Part shown: one piece after another, positions 37,643 to 46,965 of the stretch
How the letters are laid out: every line of letters begins with the position of its first letter
Position numbering within the stretch: position 1 is the stretch's first letter
NCBI GenBank assembly: GCA_025359125.1
Contig: JANYHI010000007.1
Span: 124,001-188,000, forward strand
Reading direction: 5' to 3'
DNA: 64,000 nucleotides
Origin: Cytophagales bacterium
Lineage (GTDB): Bacteria; Bacteroidota; Bacteroidia; Cytophagales; Cyclobacteriaceae
Program-made: the position numbers and the translations under genes
Notes under the pieces: model-generated
Told to the model about the DNA's origin: nothing
The model's input: only the letters and a program-made list of their open reading frames with translations
The model's database searches: none

Positions 37643-38398
37643 ATGCAACTAGACGACATAGACCCACACAAATACGATGCATGGAATAACATGGCAGCCA
37701 ATCTTGCCTTTGTTTTTTGGGCAGTAGGTATCCTGATCGCAATAGGTTATTTCATCAAATTAAATGCTACTAGCGGTAATAAGAATAAGTATGATTTCAT
37801 CAATAGGCATGAGATTAAAACTCTTTGGGTTGCTGCTATTGTTGTGGTGATAGGCCTTTGTTTCTTCGGCAATTCTAATATTGAAAAATTCAGCGCGGTA
37901 TTATTTTTCGTGAGAGCTTTTATGACCATTGCCTTTGGTCTTATCGTAGGGCTTATTCTTCAAAATCTTTTAAAGTTTTACTATCCCTTCTACATCGAAA
38001 AAAGATTGAAGGTGTTGAGATACAAACCACGGATTTCTCCTAAAACTGGCAAACCAATGAAGTTGCTAAGTGAGGAGGAAGAAGATTCTTACTTAGATGA
38101 GGGTATGCAAGCAGAGGAAAATGTGTTTTCGGTAGATTATGATGTTTGGAAAGATGAGGAGAGTGGTCATATTGAAATTGAGAAATATGCTGGACATTTG
38201 CATGCCATCCAATGTCCTGAGTGTAACTATCAAACGTTTAAAGTAGCAAAAGAAGAAATCACAAGAAATCCAACAGCAACAGAAGAAGGAGAAATTATTA
38301 AGCATTACCTGTGCGGATATTGCGGATATAAAGCCAAAAAGATTGTTGTTTTAAAGCAACAAAACAAAGTTGAAGGAGCAACTGCGGTTCCGGCTTAA
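37643..38398 (+). CDS. Unrecognised membrane protein with C-terminal zinc-ribbon-like motif
   Basis: I do not recognise this 251-residue protein. It has three hydrophobic helices: residues 18-38 (ANLAFVFWAVGILIAIGYFI), about 60-78 (TLWVAAIVVVIGLCFFGNS) and about 84-109. A basic segment (KRLKVLRYKPRISPKTGKPMKL), an acidic stretch and a C-terminal pair of CxxC knuckles (IQCPECNYQTF and YLCGYCGYKA, about 25 residues apart) follow, as expected for a zinc ribbon. Adjacent genes give no hint. It has its own promoter-like sequence and terminator and so appears monocistronic. Confidence 0.7.
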   Translation: MQLDDIDPHKYDAWNNMAANLAFVFWAVGILIAIGYFIKLNATSGNKNKYDFINRHEIKTLWVAAIVVVIGLCFFGNSNIEKFSAVLFFVRAFMTIAFGLIVGLILQNLLKFYYPFYIEKRLKVLRYKPRISPKTGKPMKLLSEEEEDSYLDEGMQAEENVFSVDYDVWKDEESGHIEIEKYAGHLHAIQCPECNYQTFKVAKEEITRNPTATEEGEIIKHYLCGYCGYKAKKIVVLKQQNKVEGATAVPA

Positions 38399-38418
38399 TT
38401 TTTATAATAAATTCATTT

Positions 38419-38447
38419 AAAAGGGATCTAATTAGATCCCTTTTTTT
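38419..38447 (+). terminator. Intrinsic terminator after the membrane/zinc-ribbon gene
   Basis: A perfect 26-base palindrome (38419-38444) has the core GGGATCTAATTAGATCCC flanked by four A and a T run reaching 38447. It separates the upstream gene from the atp operon and could act in both directions. Confidence 0.88.
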
Positions 38448-38511
38448 ATTGCTAATCGCAACACGGATACTCTTTTTTGCGCAAACGTTTTTTTTCAGAA
38501 CGTATAATTGA

Positions 38512-38519
38512 TAGTTTTG
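38512..38519 (+). promoter_or_regulatory. Candidate -7 box of the atp operon
   Basis: TAGTTTTG matches TAnnTTTG and lies 31 bases before the atpB ATG, giving a transcript start near 38526. The T-rich stretch at 38488-38495 may stand in for the upstream box. Confidence 0.4.
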
Positions 38520-38550
38520 CAGTCCAATTAAAAGCCTTGTTCGGACTGCA

Positions 38551-39582
38551 ATGAAAAAGCCCTTTTTAGTACCTAAAAAACCATTTTTGGCATTAATTAT
38601 CGCTGCTTTTTCATTTTTTAATATGTACACAGCAGATGCCCAAGAAAGCGAATCGCAAGAGAAAGCTCATGCAGAAGAATTTATAATAAGCGATGTGATT
38701 TTAGATCACGTAATGGATAGTCACGAATGGCACTTGACAGAGGGTCTTGTTATTCCCCTGCCCATTATAGTTTATTCAAAGGAAAAAGGTCTGGACTTTT
38801 TCTCATCCGCCAATTTCTTTGAGCATCATCATCCAGTTGAATACAATGGATATAAATTAGAGAATAACCATATTTTACTTTCTAATTCAGGCGAACCAGT
38901 TCTTGATCTATCTATTACTAAGAATGTGGCAATGCTATTTATTAATACAACCATTTTATTGTTTGTTTTTTTATCTGTTGCAAAAGCCTACAAGACTAAC
39001 GCTGGAAAAGCACCAAAAGGAATTCAGTCTTTATTTGAGCCGATTATTATTTTCGTTCGCGATGAAATTGTAAAGCCAAACATCTCTCATCATCATGAAA
39101 GATATTTGCCTTATTTATTAACACTCTTTTTTGTCGTATTGTTTGGTAACTTATTAGGGCTTTTACCAGGAGCCGGAAACTTGACTGGCAATATTACGTT
39201 CACGTTATTTCTAGCCCTAATTACCTTCTTCATTACAAACTTTTCAGGAAACAAAAATTACTGGTCTCATATTTTCTGGACTCCTGGTGTGCCATTGGCG
39301 TTGAGGCCAATTATCTTGCCAGTAGAAATCATTGGTATTTTCACAAAGCCCTTTTCACTTACAATTCGTTTGTTCGTGGCAATCACGGCTGGGCACATAG
39401 TATTACTGAGTTTGATCTGCTTAACGTTCATCTTTAACAGTTACTTTGTTGGGATTGGTGCTTCGTTGGTAGTGGTATTTATTAACATGATTGAGTTGCT
39501 GGTGGCTGGAATTCAGGCTTACGTGTTCACGTTGTTTACAGCGTTGTATATAGGCATGGCTACGGCAGACGAGCATCATTAA
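38551..39582 (+). CDS. atpB: ATP synthase F0 subunit a
   Basis: Membrane stator subunit forming the proton half-channels. The 343-residue product has a signal-like N-terminus ending near residue 31 (TADAQ) and a periplasmic extension of about 95 residues. Five or so helices follow, with FVVLFGNLLGLLPG and the essential arginine at Arg273 in SLTIRLFVAITAGH. The long N-terminus is normal in Bacteroidota. Residue Arg+4 is Ala277, where E. coli has Asn214. It is the first gene of atpBEFHAG. Confidence 0.95.
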   Translation: MKKPFLVPKKPFLALIIAAFSFFNMYTADAQESESQEKAHAEEFIISDVILDHVMDSHEWHLTEGLVIPLPIIVYSKEKGLDFFSSANFFEHHHPVEYNGYKLENNHILLSNSGEPVLDLSITKNVAMLFINTTILLFVFLSVAKAYKTNAGKAPKGIQSLFEPIIIFVRDEIVKPNISHHHERYLPYLLTLFFVVLFGNLLGLLPGAGNLTGNITFTLFLALITFFITNFSGNKNYWSHIFWTPGVPLALRPIILPVEIIGIFTKPFSLTIRLFVAITAGHIVLLSLICLTFIFNSYFVGIGASLVVVFINMIELLVAGIQAYVFTLFTALYIGMATADEHH

Positions 39583-39616
39583 GAGTTTTGATTTGAATTT
39601 TTTTTGTTTCACTTAA

Positions 39617-39874
<258 letters not shown>

Positions 39875-39888
39875 AAAGCCACAGAGTT

Positions 39889-39923
39889 GAAACTTGCCTT
39901 AAGCAATTGGCTGGGCAAGTTTC
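39889..39923 (+). promoter_or_regulatory. Stable hairpin between atpE and atpF
   Basis: GAAACTTGCC (39889-39898) pairs perfectly with GGCAAGTTTC (39914-39923). The 15-base loop can form an extra AGC/GCT stem. The T-rich tail TCTTTACTTTC is not a continuous T run. It may act as a partial terminator or as a 3' stabiliser of the atpE part of the mRNA. Confidence 0.6.
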
Positions 39924-39972
39924 TCTTTACTTTCAGAATTAGAATTGTAGAATAGCATAATCAAATAGAATT

Positions 39973-40467
39973 ATGGAATTACTTACCCCTAAAACAGGCC
40001 TTCTTTTTTGGCAACTCGTCATCTTTGTTCCATTTGTATTCCTATTAATTAAGTTTGGATGGAAGCCGATCCTTGCTTCATTACAAGAGCGAGAAGAATC
40101 CATTCAGAAAGCATTAGATGCTGCGGAGAAAGCTAAGATTGAAATGACTTCATTAAAGTCTGACAATGAGAAGCTATTGAAAGAAGCACGAGAAGAACGT
40201 GACCGCGTTTTGCGTGAAGCAAGGGAAGCAGCTAACCGCCTTCACGAGGAGGCACAAGTGGCAGCTAAGAAAAATGCCGATAAAATTATAGAAGATGCTA
40301 AATCAATTATCCAAATAGAAAAGCAGGCAGCTTTGCGCGATGTGAAAGCGCAGGTGGCCATGTTTTCATTAGAGATTTCTGAAAAATTGATTAAGAAGAA
40401 TTTATCGGAAGATAAGCAGCAAAAGGAATTGGTTAACACACTCATCAAAGATTTAAAGCTAAACTAA
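39973..40467 (+). CDS. atpF: ATP synthase F0 subunit b
   Basis: Peripheral-stalk subunit of 164 residues: one N-terminal membrane helix (GLLFWQLVIFVPFVFLLIKFGWKPIL), then a long charged coiled coil (LQEREESIQKALDAAEKAK onward) that reaches the delta subunit. This is the usual bacterial form with a single gene. The atpH start is three bases after its stop. Confidence 0.95.
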   Translation: MELLTPKTGLLFWQLVIFVPFVFLLIKFGWKPILASLQEREESIQKALDAAEKAKIEMTSLKSDNEKLLKEAREERDRVLREAREAANRLHEEAQVAAKKNADKIIEDAKSIIQIEKQAALRDVKAQVAMFSLEISEKLIKKNLSEDKQQKELVNTLIKDLKLN

Positions 40468-40470
40468 GTC

Positions 40471-41031
40471 ATGGCCGATTCTAGAGTTGCCTCCAGATAT
40501 GTAAAGTCTCTCTTAGGATTAGCCGAAGAGCAAAAAGTGCTTGAGCAAGTTCATGCAGATATGCTTTTGTTTGCCAGCGTTTGTAAATCCAATCACGATT
40601 TTACTAACATGCTGAAGAGTCCAATTATTAAGCACGATAAGAAGCTGGCTATTTTAGAAGCTATTTTCAAAACCAAAGTCAATAAGTTAACAATGGCAAT
40701 TATTGCCATGCTTACCCGCAAAAATCGTGAGCCTCTTTTGCCCGCTATTGCTACCGAATTTCATAATGCATACAATGTATACAAAGGGATTCAGCGCGCT
40801 TCGGTTGCTACCACTTTTGCATTAGATGAAAAACTAAAGGCAGAAGTAGAAACTCTGATCAAGAAAATTAGTGGAAAGAATCAAATTGAATTAGATCAAA
40901 AAATTAATAAAGATTTAATTGGAGGATTTATTTTAAATGTTGGAGACAAGCAGATAGATGCATCGATCAAAAGCAAATTGAAATCTTTACAAACCAAGTT
41001 TAGTGAAAACCCTTACCTCAAAGAATTTTAA
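40471..41031 (+). CDS. atpH: ATP synthase F1 subunit delta
   Basis: Links the peripheral stalk to the top of F1. The 186-residue product starts MADSRVASRYVKSLLGLAEEQ, has NMLKSPIIKHDKKLAILEAIF in the helical domain and ends with the conserved block LIGGFILNVGDKQIDASIKSKLKSL. Position between atpF and atpA is standard. Confidence 0.95.
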   Translation: MADSRVASRYVKSLLGLAEEQKVLEQVHADMLLFASVCKSNHDFTNMLKSPIIKHDKKLAILEAIFKTKVNKLTMAIIAMLTRKNREPLLPAIATEFHNAYNVYKGIQRASVATTFALDEKLKAEVETLIKKISGKNQIELDQKINKDLIGGFILNVGDKQIDASIKSKLKSLQTKFSENPYLKEF

Positions 41032-41071
41032 AAACCTCGATTAACGATAACTACTAATAAATAACCGAATC

Positions 41072-42646
41072 ATGGCAGAAATTAGACCCGAAGAAATTTC
41101 ATCAATACTACGAGAGCAACTTTCGCAATCGCGCACCGATGCAGAATTAGAAGAAGTAGGCACCGTGCTTACCGTGGGTGATGGTGTTGCCCGCATTTAT
41201 GGTTTAACACAGGCGCAAGCAGGTGAGTTGATTCAATTTGAAAATGGATTAAGAGCAATGATTCTTAACCTAGAGGAAGATAACGTTGGAGCTGTTTTGC
41301 TTGGCGAATCAAAGGAAATAAAGGAAGGCGATACTGTTAAAAGAACTGGAAAGATTGCCTCTGTTAATGTAGGTGATGGTTTATTAGGTCGTGTAGTAGA
41401 TACACTAGCATCCCCTATTGATGGCAAAGGACCAATCGCAGGTTCTCTTTATGAAATGCCCTTAGAGCGCAAAGCTCCGGGTGTTATCTTCCGCCAACCG
41501 GTAAACGAGCCATTACAAACTGGTATCAAAGCAATTGATGCCATGATTCCGATTGGTCGCGGGCAGCGAGAGTTGATTATTGGCGATCGTCAAACAGGAA
41601 AGACAGCTGTTGCCATTGATACCATCATCAACCAAAAAGAATTTTACGAAGCGGGCAAACCTGTTTATTGTATTTATGTAGCTATTGGCCAAAAAGCTTC
41701 AACCGTTGCTGGCGTTGCTGCAACTCTTGAGAAAGCCGGAGCGATGCAGTATACCGTTATTGTTTCAGCATCCGCGGCAGACCCCGCGCCAATGCAATTC
41801 TTTGCCCCCTTCACAGGAGCTTCTATAGGTGAATTTTTTAGAGATACAGGAAGGCCAGCCTTGGTTATTTATGATGACCTCTCTAAGCAGGCAGTTGCTT
41901 ATCGCGAAGTTTCATTGTTATTGAGACGACCGCCAGGTCGCGAGGCATATCCTGGAGATGTATTTTACCTTCACTCTCGTTTGCTTGAGCGTGCTGCTAA
42001 GGTGATTAACAATGATGAGATTGCAGCTAAGATGAATGATTTGCCTGCGTCTATCAAGCATTTGGTAAAAGGAGGTGGATCGTTAACAGCTCTTCCAATT
42101 ATTGAAACACAAGCGAATGATGTTTCAGCATATATACCAACCAATGTAATCTCAATTACAGACGGACAAATATTCCTAGAGACAAACTTATTCAACTCAG
42201 GTATTCGCCCAGCCATTAACGTGGGTATATCTGTGTCTCGTGTTGGGGGATCGGCTCAGATCAAATCTATGAAGAAAGTAGCCGGCACTTTAAAATTAGA
42301 TCAGGCACAGTTCCGCGAATTGGAAGCGTTTGCAAAATTCGGTTCTGATCTAGATGCGGCCACTAAACTGGTGATTGAAAGAGGACGCAGAAACGTGGAA
42401 GTATTAAAGCAACCACAGTATCAGCCGGTGCCAGTAGAAGAGCAAGTAGCGATGATCTTAGCTTCTACCAAAGGTTATATTGATAAAGTTCCCGTTCCAA
42501 AAGTAAAAGAGTTTGAGATAGAATTTATCGGACTTTTAAAAGCTCAATATAAATCTGTGTTGGATAATTTCCGTGTTGGTAAATTTGAAGATGCTGATGC
42601 AGACACCGTGAAGAGAGTAGCATTGGAACTTGCTTCTAAATACTAA
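41072..42646 (+). CDS. atpA: ATP synthase F1 subunit alpha
   Basis: Non-catalytic nucleotide-binding subunit of F1. The 524-residue product shows the Walker A GDRQTGKT at residues 171-178, [14 protein letters not shown], the block [37 protein letters not shown] and the alpha signature [10 protein letters not shown]. Length is typical. The following 83-base gap before atpG holds short ATTCGTT repeats. The beta gene does not follow atpG as it would in E. coli. Confidence 0.98.
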   Translation: MAEIRPEEISSILREQLSQSRTDAELEEVGTVLTVGDGVARIYGLTQAQAGELIQFENGLRAMILNLEEDNVGAVLLGESKEIKEGDTVKRTGKIASVNVGDGLLGRVVDTLASPIDGKGPIAGSLYEMPLERKAPGVIFRQPVNEPLQTGIKAIDAMIPIGRGQRELIIGDRQTGKTAVAIDTIINQKEFYEAGKPVYCIYVAIGQKASTVAGVAATLEKAGAMQYTVIVSASAADPAPMQFFAPFTGASIGEFFRDTGRPALVIYDDLSKQAVAYREVSLLLRRPPGREAYPGDVFYLHSRLLERAAKVINNDEIAAKMNDLPASIKHLVKGGGSLTALPIIETQANDVSAYIPTNVISITDGQIFLETNLFNSGIRPAINVGISVSRVGGSAQIKSMKKVAGTLKLDQAQFRELEAFAKFGSDLDAATKLVIERGRRNVEVLKQPQYQPVPVEEQVAMILASTKGYIDKVPVPKVKEFEIEFIGLLKAQYKSVLDNFRVGKFEDADADTVKRVALELASKY

Positions 42647-42701
42647 TTCGTTAATTAAATAATTCGTTGATTCGTTAATGAGCTCAAACTTCACAACGAA
42701 T
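42646..42701 (+). repeat. Short ATTCGTT repeats between atpA and atpG
   Basis: ATTCGTTAA at 42646-42654, ATTCGTTGA at 42662-42670 and ATTCGTTAA at 42670-42678 are direct copies. AACGAAT at 42695-42701 is an inverted copy that can pair with 42670-42676. This looks like low-complexity spacer DNA or a weak mRNA hairpin. Confidence 0.6.
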
Positions 42702-42729
42702 TAAAGAATCGTCAAATCAAACAATTGAA

Positions 42730-43611
42730 ATGGCCAGTTTAAAAGAAGTTAAAAGTAGAATTACGTCTGTTATCTCAACGCAACAGATTACCAAAGCCAT
42801 GAAGATGGTGGCGGCAGCTAAATTGCGTAAGTCGCAAGACAAGATTATGCAAATGCGCCCGTTTGCAAAAAAGATGAATTCGCTTTTGCAGAATCTCTCT
42901 TCAGCGGAAACCGATGGTCAGGCTTGGTACAGTAGCGTAAGAGAGGAGAAGAACATCTTGATTATTCCGATTACGTCAGATAGAGGTCTCTGTGGATCTT
43001 TTAATAGCTCTGTACTGAAGGCAGTGAATAGACTAACAGAAGAAAAATATTCTAAGCAAGCCAAGGCAGGCAATATCACTTACATGCCAATCGGCAAAAA
43101 GGCTTTAGAGTATTTTGAGAAACGCAGACAGAAATCAATTAGCGGATATTGGAATCTTTTTCAGAACCTGACTTTTGATAATGTGGCAAAGGCAGCAGAG
43201 TACGCTTTGGAAGCTTTTCAAAAAGGAGAGTTTGATAAGATTGAGATTGTCTACAACGAATTTAAAAATGTGGCAACTCAAATTTTAAGAGTAGAGCAGT
43301 TGCTTCCCGTCCTTCCTGTGGCAAACACTAATTCTTCAGTTACTCAAACAGATTATATCTATCAGCCCAATCAAGAAGAAATTTTATCAGGATTAATACC
43401 AAAGTCATTAAAAGTACAGTTGTACAAAGCAGTTTTAGATTCAAATGCATCTGAGAATGGTGCACGGATGACGGCCATGGATAAGGCAACTGAAAATGCA
43501 GGCGATTTATTGAAGGAATTAAAATTGACTTATAATCGCACTCGTCAGGCAGCTATAACAAAAGAAATTTTGGAAATTGTGGCCGGAGCTGAAGCGTTAA
43601 AATCCGCTTAG
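42730..43611 (+). CDS. atpG: ATP synthase F1 subunit gamma
   Basis: Central rotor shaft of F1. The 293-residue product begins MASLKEVKSRITSVISTQQITKAMKMVAAAKLRKSQ and has PITSDRGLCGSFNSSV. It ends with the C-terminal helix block ENGARMTAMDKATENAGDLLKELKLTYNRTRQAAITKEILEIVAGAEAL. All are family signatures. It is the last gene of this atp cluster and is followed by an intrinsic terminator. Confidence 0.97.
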   Translation: MASLKEVKSRITSVISTQQITKAMKMVAAAKLRKSQDKIMQMRPFAKKMNSLLQNLSSAETDGQAWYSSVREEKNILIIPITSDRGLCGSFNSSVLKAVNRLTEEKYSKQAKAGNITYMPIGKKALEYFEKRRQKSISGYWNLFQNLTFDNVAKAAEYALEAFQKGEFDKIEIVYNEFKNVATQILRVEQLLPVLPVANTNSSVTQTDYIYQPNQEEILSGLIPKSLKVQLYKAVLDSNASENGARMTAMDKATENAGDLLKELKLTYNRTRQAAITKEILEIVAGAEALKSA

Positions 43612-43630
43612 TTCTGAAAAGGAATATTGA

Positions 43631-43664
43631 AAAGACCCTTGAAATAACGTCAAGGGTTTTTTTT
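43631..43664 (+). terminator. Intrinsic terminator of the atpBEFHAG operon
   Basis: ACCCTTGA (43635-43642) pairs with TCAAGGGT (43650-43657) around a seven-base loop. The stem can extend through AAAG into the T run, which covers 43657-43664. Confidence 0.88.
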
Positions 43665-43676
43665 GTGAGAGGCTGA

Positions 43677-44966
43677 TTGAAAATAATATATCAACTTATG
43701 ATCTTCTCACTTTTATTATTGTGGTTTAGCTCGTTTCGCGAGCCTATTATTTCTGATGGTTATGTAAATCATCTTTCCGTTTACCCTGGCGATTCTCTTA
43801 CTATTTTCCTTAATGCATATAAAAGGCAGGATGACTACTCTGTAAGAATTTATAACCTAAAGGGAAATGCAGTTGCTAAATATGTGGCTGCTGTTTTCCC
43901 CCAAGAGAAAAATTCACAAGAGCCATGGAAAAATGGTTTTGGGTACAAGCCCACTTTAAAAATAAAAGTGCCCTATTTAAAAAGTGGTGTCTATCTAATC
44001 GATGATCAAATTCCATTAATCATAAAAGCGAGACATCCGAAAATTATTATTGTGTATTCTTCCAACACAGAGAATGCTTATTGCAATGCTGGCGGCAAGA
44101 GTTTGTACAGCTATAATTCAAGCGACCGTAAAGCAGCCACGGTAGTTTCTTTTCTTCGCCCTATTAATTTGCCGAAACATTCTGAAGCCTTTCTGAGATG
44201 GTTTAATAAGTTAGGAATGGCAGAGGTTGGATATATTACTGATCATGATTTAGACGACTATGAAGCAATTGTTCATTCTAAACTATTAATGATTGTGGGC
44301 CATAGCGAATACTGGTCTTTGCAAGCGCGTAAAAACTTTGATCGTTTCGTTGATGAGGGTAATGATGCGCTAGTACTTTCAGGTAATACCATGTGGTGGC
44401 AAGTAAGATACGAACGCAACGGAACTCAACTGGTTTGTTATAAATCTGAAAGTGGTGATCCGGAAAGATCCTTGCATCTTAAAACTATCAATTGGGATAA
44501 TCCCGTTTTAAAATATTCAATCATTTCTTCTATTGGTGCCGATTTTCCGAGAGCAGGCTTTGGACAAAAAACAGATAAAGGATGGGATGGATATAAAATT
44601 ATTAATCCCAAATCTCCATTGTTGAAAGATATCAGAGCGAGAAATGGAAAAATCATTTCGTTGCCTACAGATGAAGCAGATGGTACACCTTTAAGCAATC
44701 CCTCGTCTACAGGTTTACCGCAGCCTGATCGTAAAGTTTTGAGTTTTAATAAAATTGAGATTGTTGGGTATGACAGCACCTTTCGGGAAAAAGATGGCAT
44801 TGCCACTTGGATTGTATTTAAGAAAAATGAAAAATCAGGTATTGTTATTAACACAGCCTCCACAGATTGGTGTTCGCAACGAGGAATGAATATCCCTGAA
44901 ATAAAAGAGATCACCTTAACGATGATCTCTTTGCTTCTTAAAAAGAAAAATGTTTTTTCTGAGTGA
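43677..44966 (+). CDS. N,N-dimethylformamidase large-subunit-like protein
   Basis: The 429-residue protein has a signal-type N-terminus (residues 1-20) and a beta-domain (YVNHLSVYPGDSLTIFLNAY, resembling the carbohydrate-binding-like start of this group). The core has IIVYSSNTENAYCNAGGKSLY, LMIVGHSEYWSLQARKNFDRFVDEGNDALVLSGNTMWWQVRYE and a C-terminal STDWCSQRGMN. These recall the C-terminal domain of N,N-dimethylformamidase beta subunits and related exported proteins. Enzymatic activity is unproven. TTG (43677) and ATG (43698) are both possible starts; either keeps part of the signal helix. Its stop is two bases from the convergent desaturase stop. Confidence 0.62.
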   Translation: MKIIYQLMIFSLLLLWFSSFREPIISDGYVNHLSVYPGDSLTIFLNAYKRQDDYSVRIYNLKGNAVAKYVAAVFPQEKNSQEPWKNGFGYKPTLKIKVPYLKSGVYLIDDQIPLIIKARHPKIIIVYSSNTENAYCNAGGKSLYSYNSSDRKAATVVSFLRPINLPKHSEAFLRWFNKLGMAEVGYITDHDLDDYEAIVHSKLLMIVGHSEYWSLQARKNFDRFVDEGNDALVLSGNTMWWQVRYERNGTQLVCYKSESGDPERSLHLKTINWDNPVLKYSIISSIGADFPRAGFGQKTDKGWDGYKIINPKSPLLKDIRARNGKIISLPTDEADGTPLSNPSSTGLPQPDRKVLSFNKIEIVGYDSTFREKDGIATWIVFKKNEKSGIVINTASTDWCSQRGMNIPEIKEITLTMISLLLKKKNVFSE

Positions 44967-44968
44967 AG

Positions 44969-46087
44969 TTAACCCAACGCTACTTTAGGGGCAACAGTTT
45001 GAGGTTTACGCCCCAATATTTTTAACTGCTGTGCGTGCGCACCAATTGCTTCAAAAAATGTTTCTTTAGATTTATAAGGTAAATTAAACTCCTTAGTAGT
45101 TTGCTCTACAATCTTTGCAATATCGCGATAATGAACGTGACAAATATTGGGAAACAGATGATGCTCTACTTGATAGTTCAAGCCACCCACATACCAAGAA
45201 AATAATTTTTCTTTGTGCCCGAAGTTGGTAGTAGTGTGCAACTGATGAATCGCCCAATTATTTTCAAGATTTCCATTCTCATCAGGCATCGGATATTCAG
45301 TTCCATCAATGACGTGCGCTGGTTGAAAGATTACTGCTAAAATAAAACCTGCCACATAGTGCATGATTAAAAAACCTACCAACACTTGCCAGAAAGAAAC
45401 AGGCAGCAAAACCATCGGGATTACAAACATGTAGCTTAAATAAAATAGTTTAGTGAAGAGCAGCACAACCCATTCTACTGCTATTGATCCCTTTTGTTTT
45501 TTCACCAATCCTTCATTATAATATTTTGTAAGACGATAATAATCCTTAATCACAATCCACACGAAAGTCATTAGGCCATACAAAAACCAAGCATATAAAT
45601 GCTGGTATTGATGTATGGGTCTCCAAGTAGAGGCTGGAGCCATACGTATCACGCCTCGTGGGCTAATGTCTTCATCAACCTCGTGCACATTGGTGAAGGT
45701 GTGGTGAAGGACATTGTGTTGAATTTTCCAATTAAAAGCTGTGCCACCAATTAAATTTAATGACATACCAAATAGAGTATTGACCCATTTTTTGTTTGAG
45801 TATGCTCCATGGTTAGCATCGTGCATAACAGATAAGCCAATTCCCGCTTTACCTAAACCCATCACAACGCATAAACCAGCCATCACCCAAGCTGAGGTAA
45901 ACATGCCACTGAGAAGAAGTGCATAAGGAGAAAAATAAAGCGAAAACATAAAAATGGTTTTTATAACCATTTCAGTATTGGCGGTGCGTTCGATATTATT
46001 TGATTTGAAATAGGAATTCACTCGCTGGCTGAGAGTACCAAAAAAATCTTGCTGCCGGGCAGAGAATTTAAGATTTAAATTTATCAT
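44969..46087 (-). CDS. Membrane fatty acid desaturase (front-end/acyl-lipid type)
   Basis: Di-iron membrane enzyme that inserts a double bond into acyl chains. The 372-residue product has the three histidine boxes HDANH (89-93), HNVLHH (124-129) and QVEHH (306-310), and membrane segments near residues 45-85, 205-230 and 236-255. The Gln at the start of the third box is seen in front-end (delta-6-like) desaturases, but no cytochrome b5 domain is fused. It likely adjusts membrane fluidity. Its promoter block is shared with the psd gene. Confidence 0.9.
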   Translation of the reverse strand: MINLNLKFSARQQDFFGTLSQRVNSYFKSNNIERTANTEMVIKTIFMFSLYFSPYALLLSGMFTSAWVMAGLCVVMGLGKAGIGLSVMHDANHGAYSNKKWVNTLFGMSLNLIGGTAFNWKIQHNVLHHTFTNVHEVDEDISPRGVIRMAPASTWRPIHQYQHLYAWFLYGLMTFVWIVIKDYYRLTKYYNEGLVKKQKGSIAVEWVVLLFTKLFYLSYMFVIPMVLLPVSFWQVLVGFLIMHYVAGFILAVIFQPAHVIDGTEYPMPDENGNLENNWAIHQLHTTTNFGHKEKLFSWYVGGLNYQVEHHLFPNICHVHYRDIAKIVEQTTKEFNLPYKSKETFFEAIGAHAQQLKILGRKPQTVAPKVALG

Positions 46088-46199
46088 CGGAATTAATTAT
46101 TAACTGTAAGACAATGAATGAGCGATTTTGTGACAATGCTTAAAACTTTACGTGATAGAACTCTTTAACATCCTAAGTTAGTAAAGGTTTCCATGGCTA

Positions 46200-46207
46200 C
46201 AAAGGTA
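46200..46207 (-). promoter_or_regulatory. Candidate minus-strand -7 box for the desaturase gene
   Basis: Read on the minus strand: TACCTTTG, inside a 15-base block (46197-46211) identical to that at the psd promoter (46955-46969). The leader would be about 105 bases. Confidence 0.45.
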
Positions 46208-46278
46208 AGCAATGCCCTATTGAATAACACCCGTTCGGCAAACAAAAAGCGGGTTAGGCTCTAATCAAAGCGGATTGG

Positions 46279-46932
46279 CTATAGTTCTGCAATCACTGTT
46301 TTTCCGCCCTTCGTAATATCATCAATATTGACTAAAATTTTTGCGTTTAAAGGAAGAAAAATATCAACACGCGAACCGAATTTAATGAAACCGAATTCAT
46401 CGCCCTGATCTAATTTTTGCCCTTCTTTTACATACCACTTTATTCTTCTGGCTAATGCGCCCGCTATTTGTCTGAAAAGAATTTCTGTTCCGTCTTTCAT
46501 CTTAGCAACTACTGTGGTGCGTTCATTTTCTGTACTTGATTTAGGATGCCATGCTACTAAATATTTTCCTGGATGATATTTAAAATAAGAAATGGAACCC
46601 GCCACAGGCATTCTGTTAATGTGCACATTAATGGGCGACATAAAAATGGAAATCTGTTTTCTTTTTCCTTTTAAGTATTCTGTTTCTTCCGTCTCTTCAA
46701 TCACTACCACTTTACCATCAGCAGGCGCTAAAATCTGTTTTTCATTTTTTGCAATCTTAAAAATCGGAATTCTAAAAAATTGAAGAATCAGCAAATAGAA
46801 AATAATACTCGCACCTATTACAATATTCTGAATAGCAGGTTGCGCAGTAAATGCACTCACTAACCAATTAATGAGAAATAGAATTACGAGTAAAACAAAA
46901 AGGATGGTGCGACCCTCGCGATGAATAGTCAT
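46279..46932 (-). CDS. psd: Phosphatidylserine decarboxylase
   Basis: Makes phosphatidylethanolamine. The 217-residue proenzyme has two N-terminal membrane helices (about residues 9-28 and 36-55) and the blocks APADGKVVVIEE, ISIFMSPINVHINRMPVAG and SSTENERTTV. The self-processing site is Gly186-Ser187 in FGSRVD, which yields the pyruvoyl group. This is the short bacterial PSD form. A TACCTTTG box on the minus strand at 46965-46958 would start its transcript about 20 bases before the ATG. It is divergent from the riboswitch-TonB receptor unit. Confidence 0.93.
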   Translation of the reverse strand: MTIHREGRTILFVLLVILFLINWLVSAFTAQPAIQNIVIGASIIFYLLILQFFRIPIFKIAKNEKQILAPADGKVVVIEETEETEYLKGKRKQISIFMSPINVHINRMPVAGSISYFKYHPGKYLVAWHPKSSTENERTTVVAKMKDGTEILFRQIAGALARRIKWYVKEGQKLDQGDEFGFIKFGSRVDIFLPLNAKILVNIDDITKGGKTVIAEL

Positions 46933-46957
46933 GTATAATCAATTAAAAATTTGCCTA

Positions 46958-46965
46958 CAAAGGTA
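46958..46965 (-). promoter_or_regulatory. Candidate minus-strand -7 box for psd
   Basis: TACCTTTG on the minus strand lies in the extended block TGCTTACCTTTGTAG, identical to the desaturase promoter block. The predicted transcript start near 46952 lies 20 bases before the psd ATG. Confidence 0.5.

Noticed and set aside
44438-44914. Antisense reading frame of 158 codons
   Set aside because: It is a frame shadow of the dimethylformamidase-like gene, with no family features, start context or promoter of its own.
46100-46270. Hairpin (ACCCG/CGGGT) between psd and desaturase as a psd terminator
   Set aside because: The stem is only five bases with a 16-base loop and no T run on either strand.
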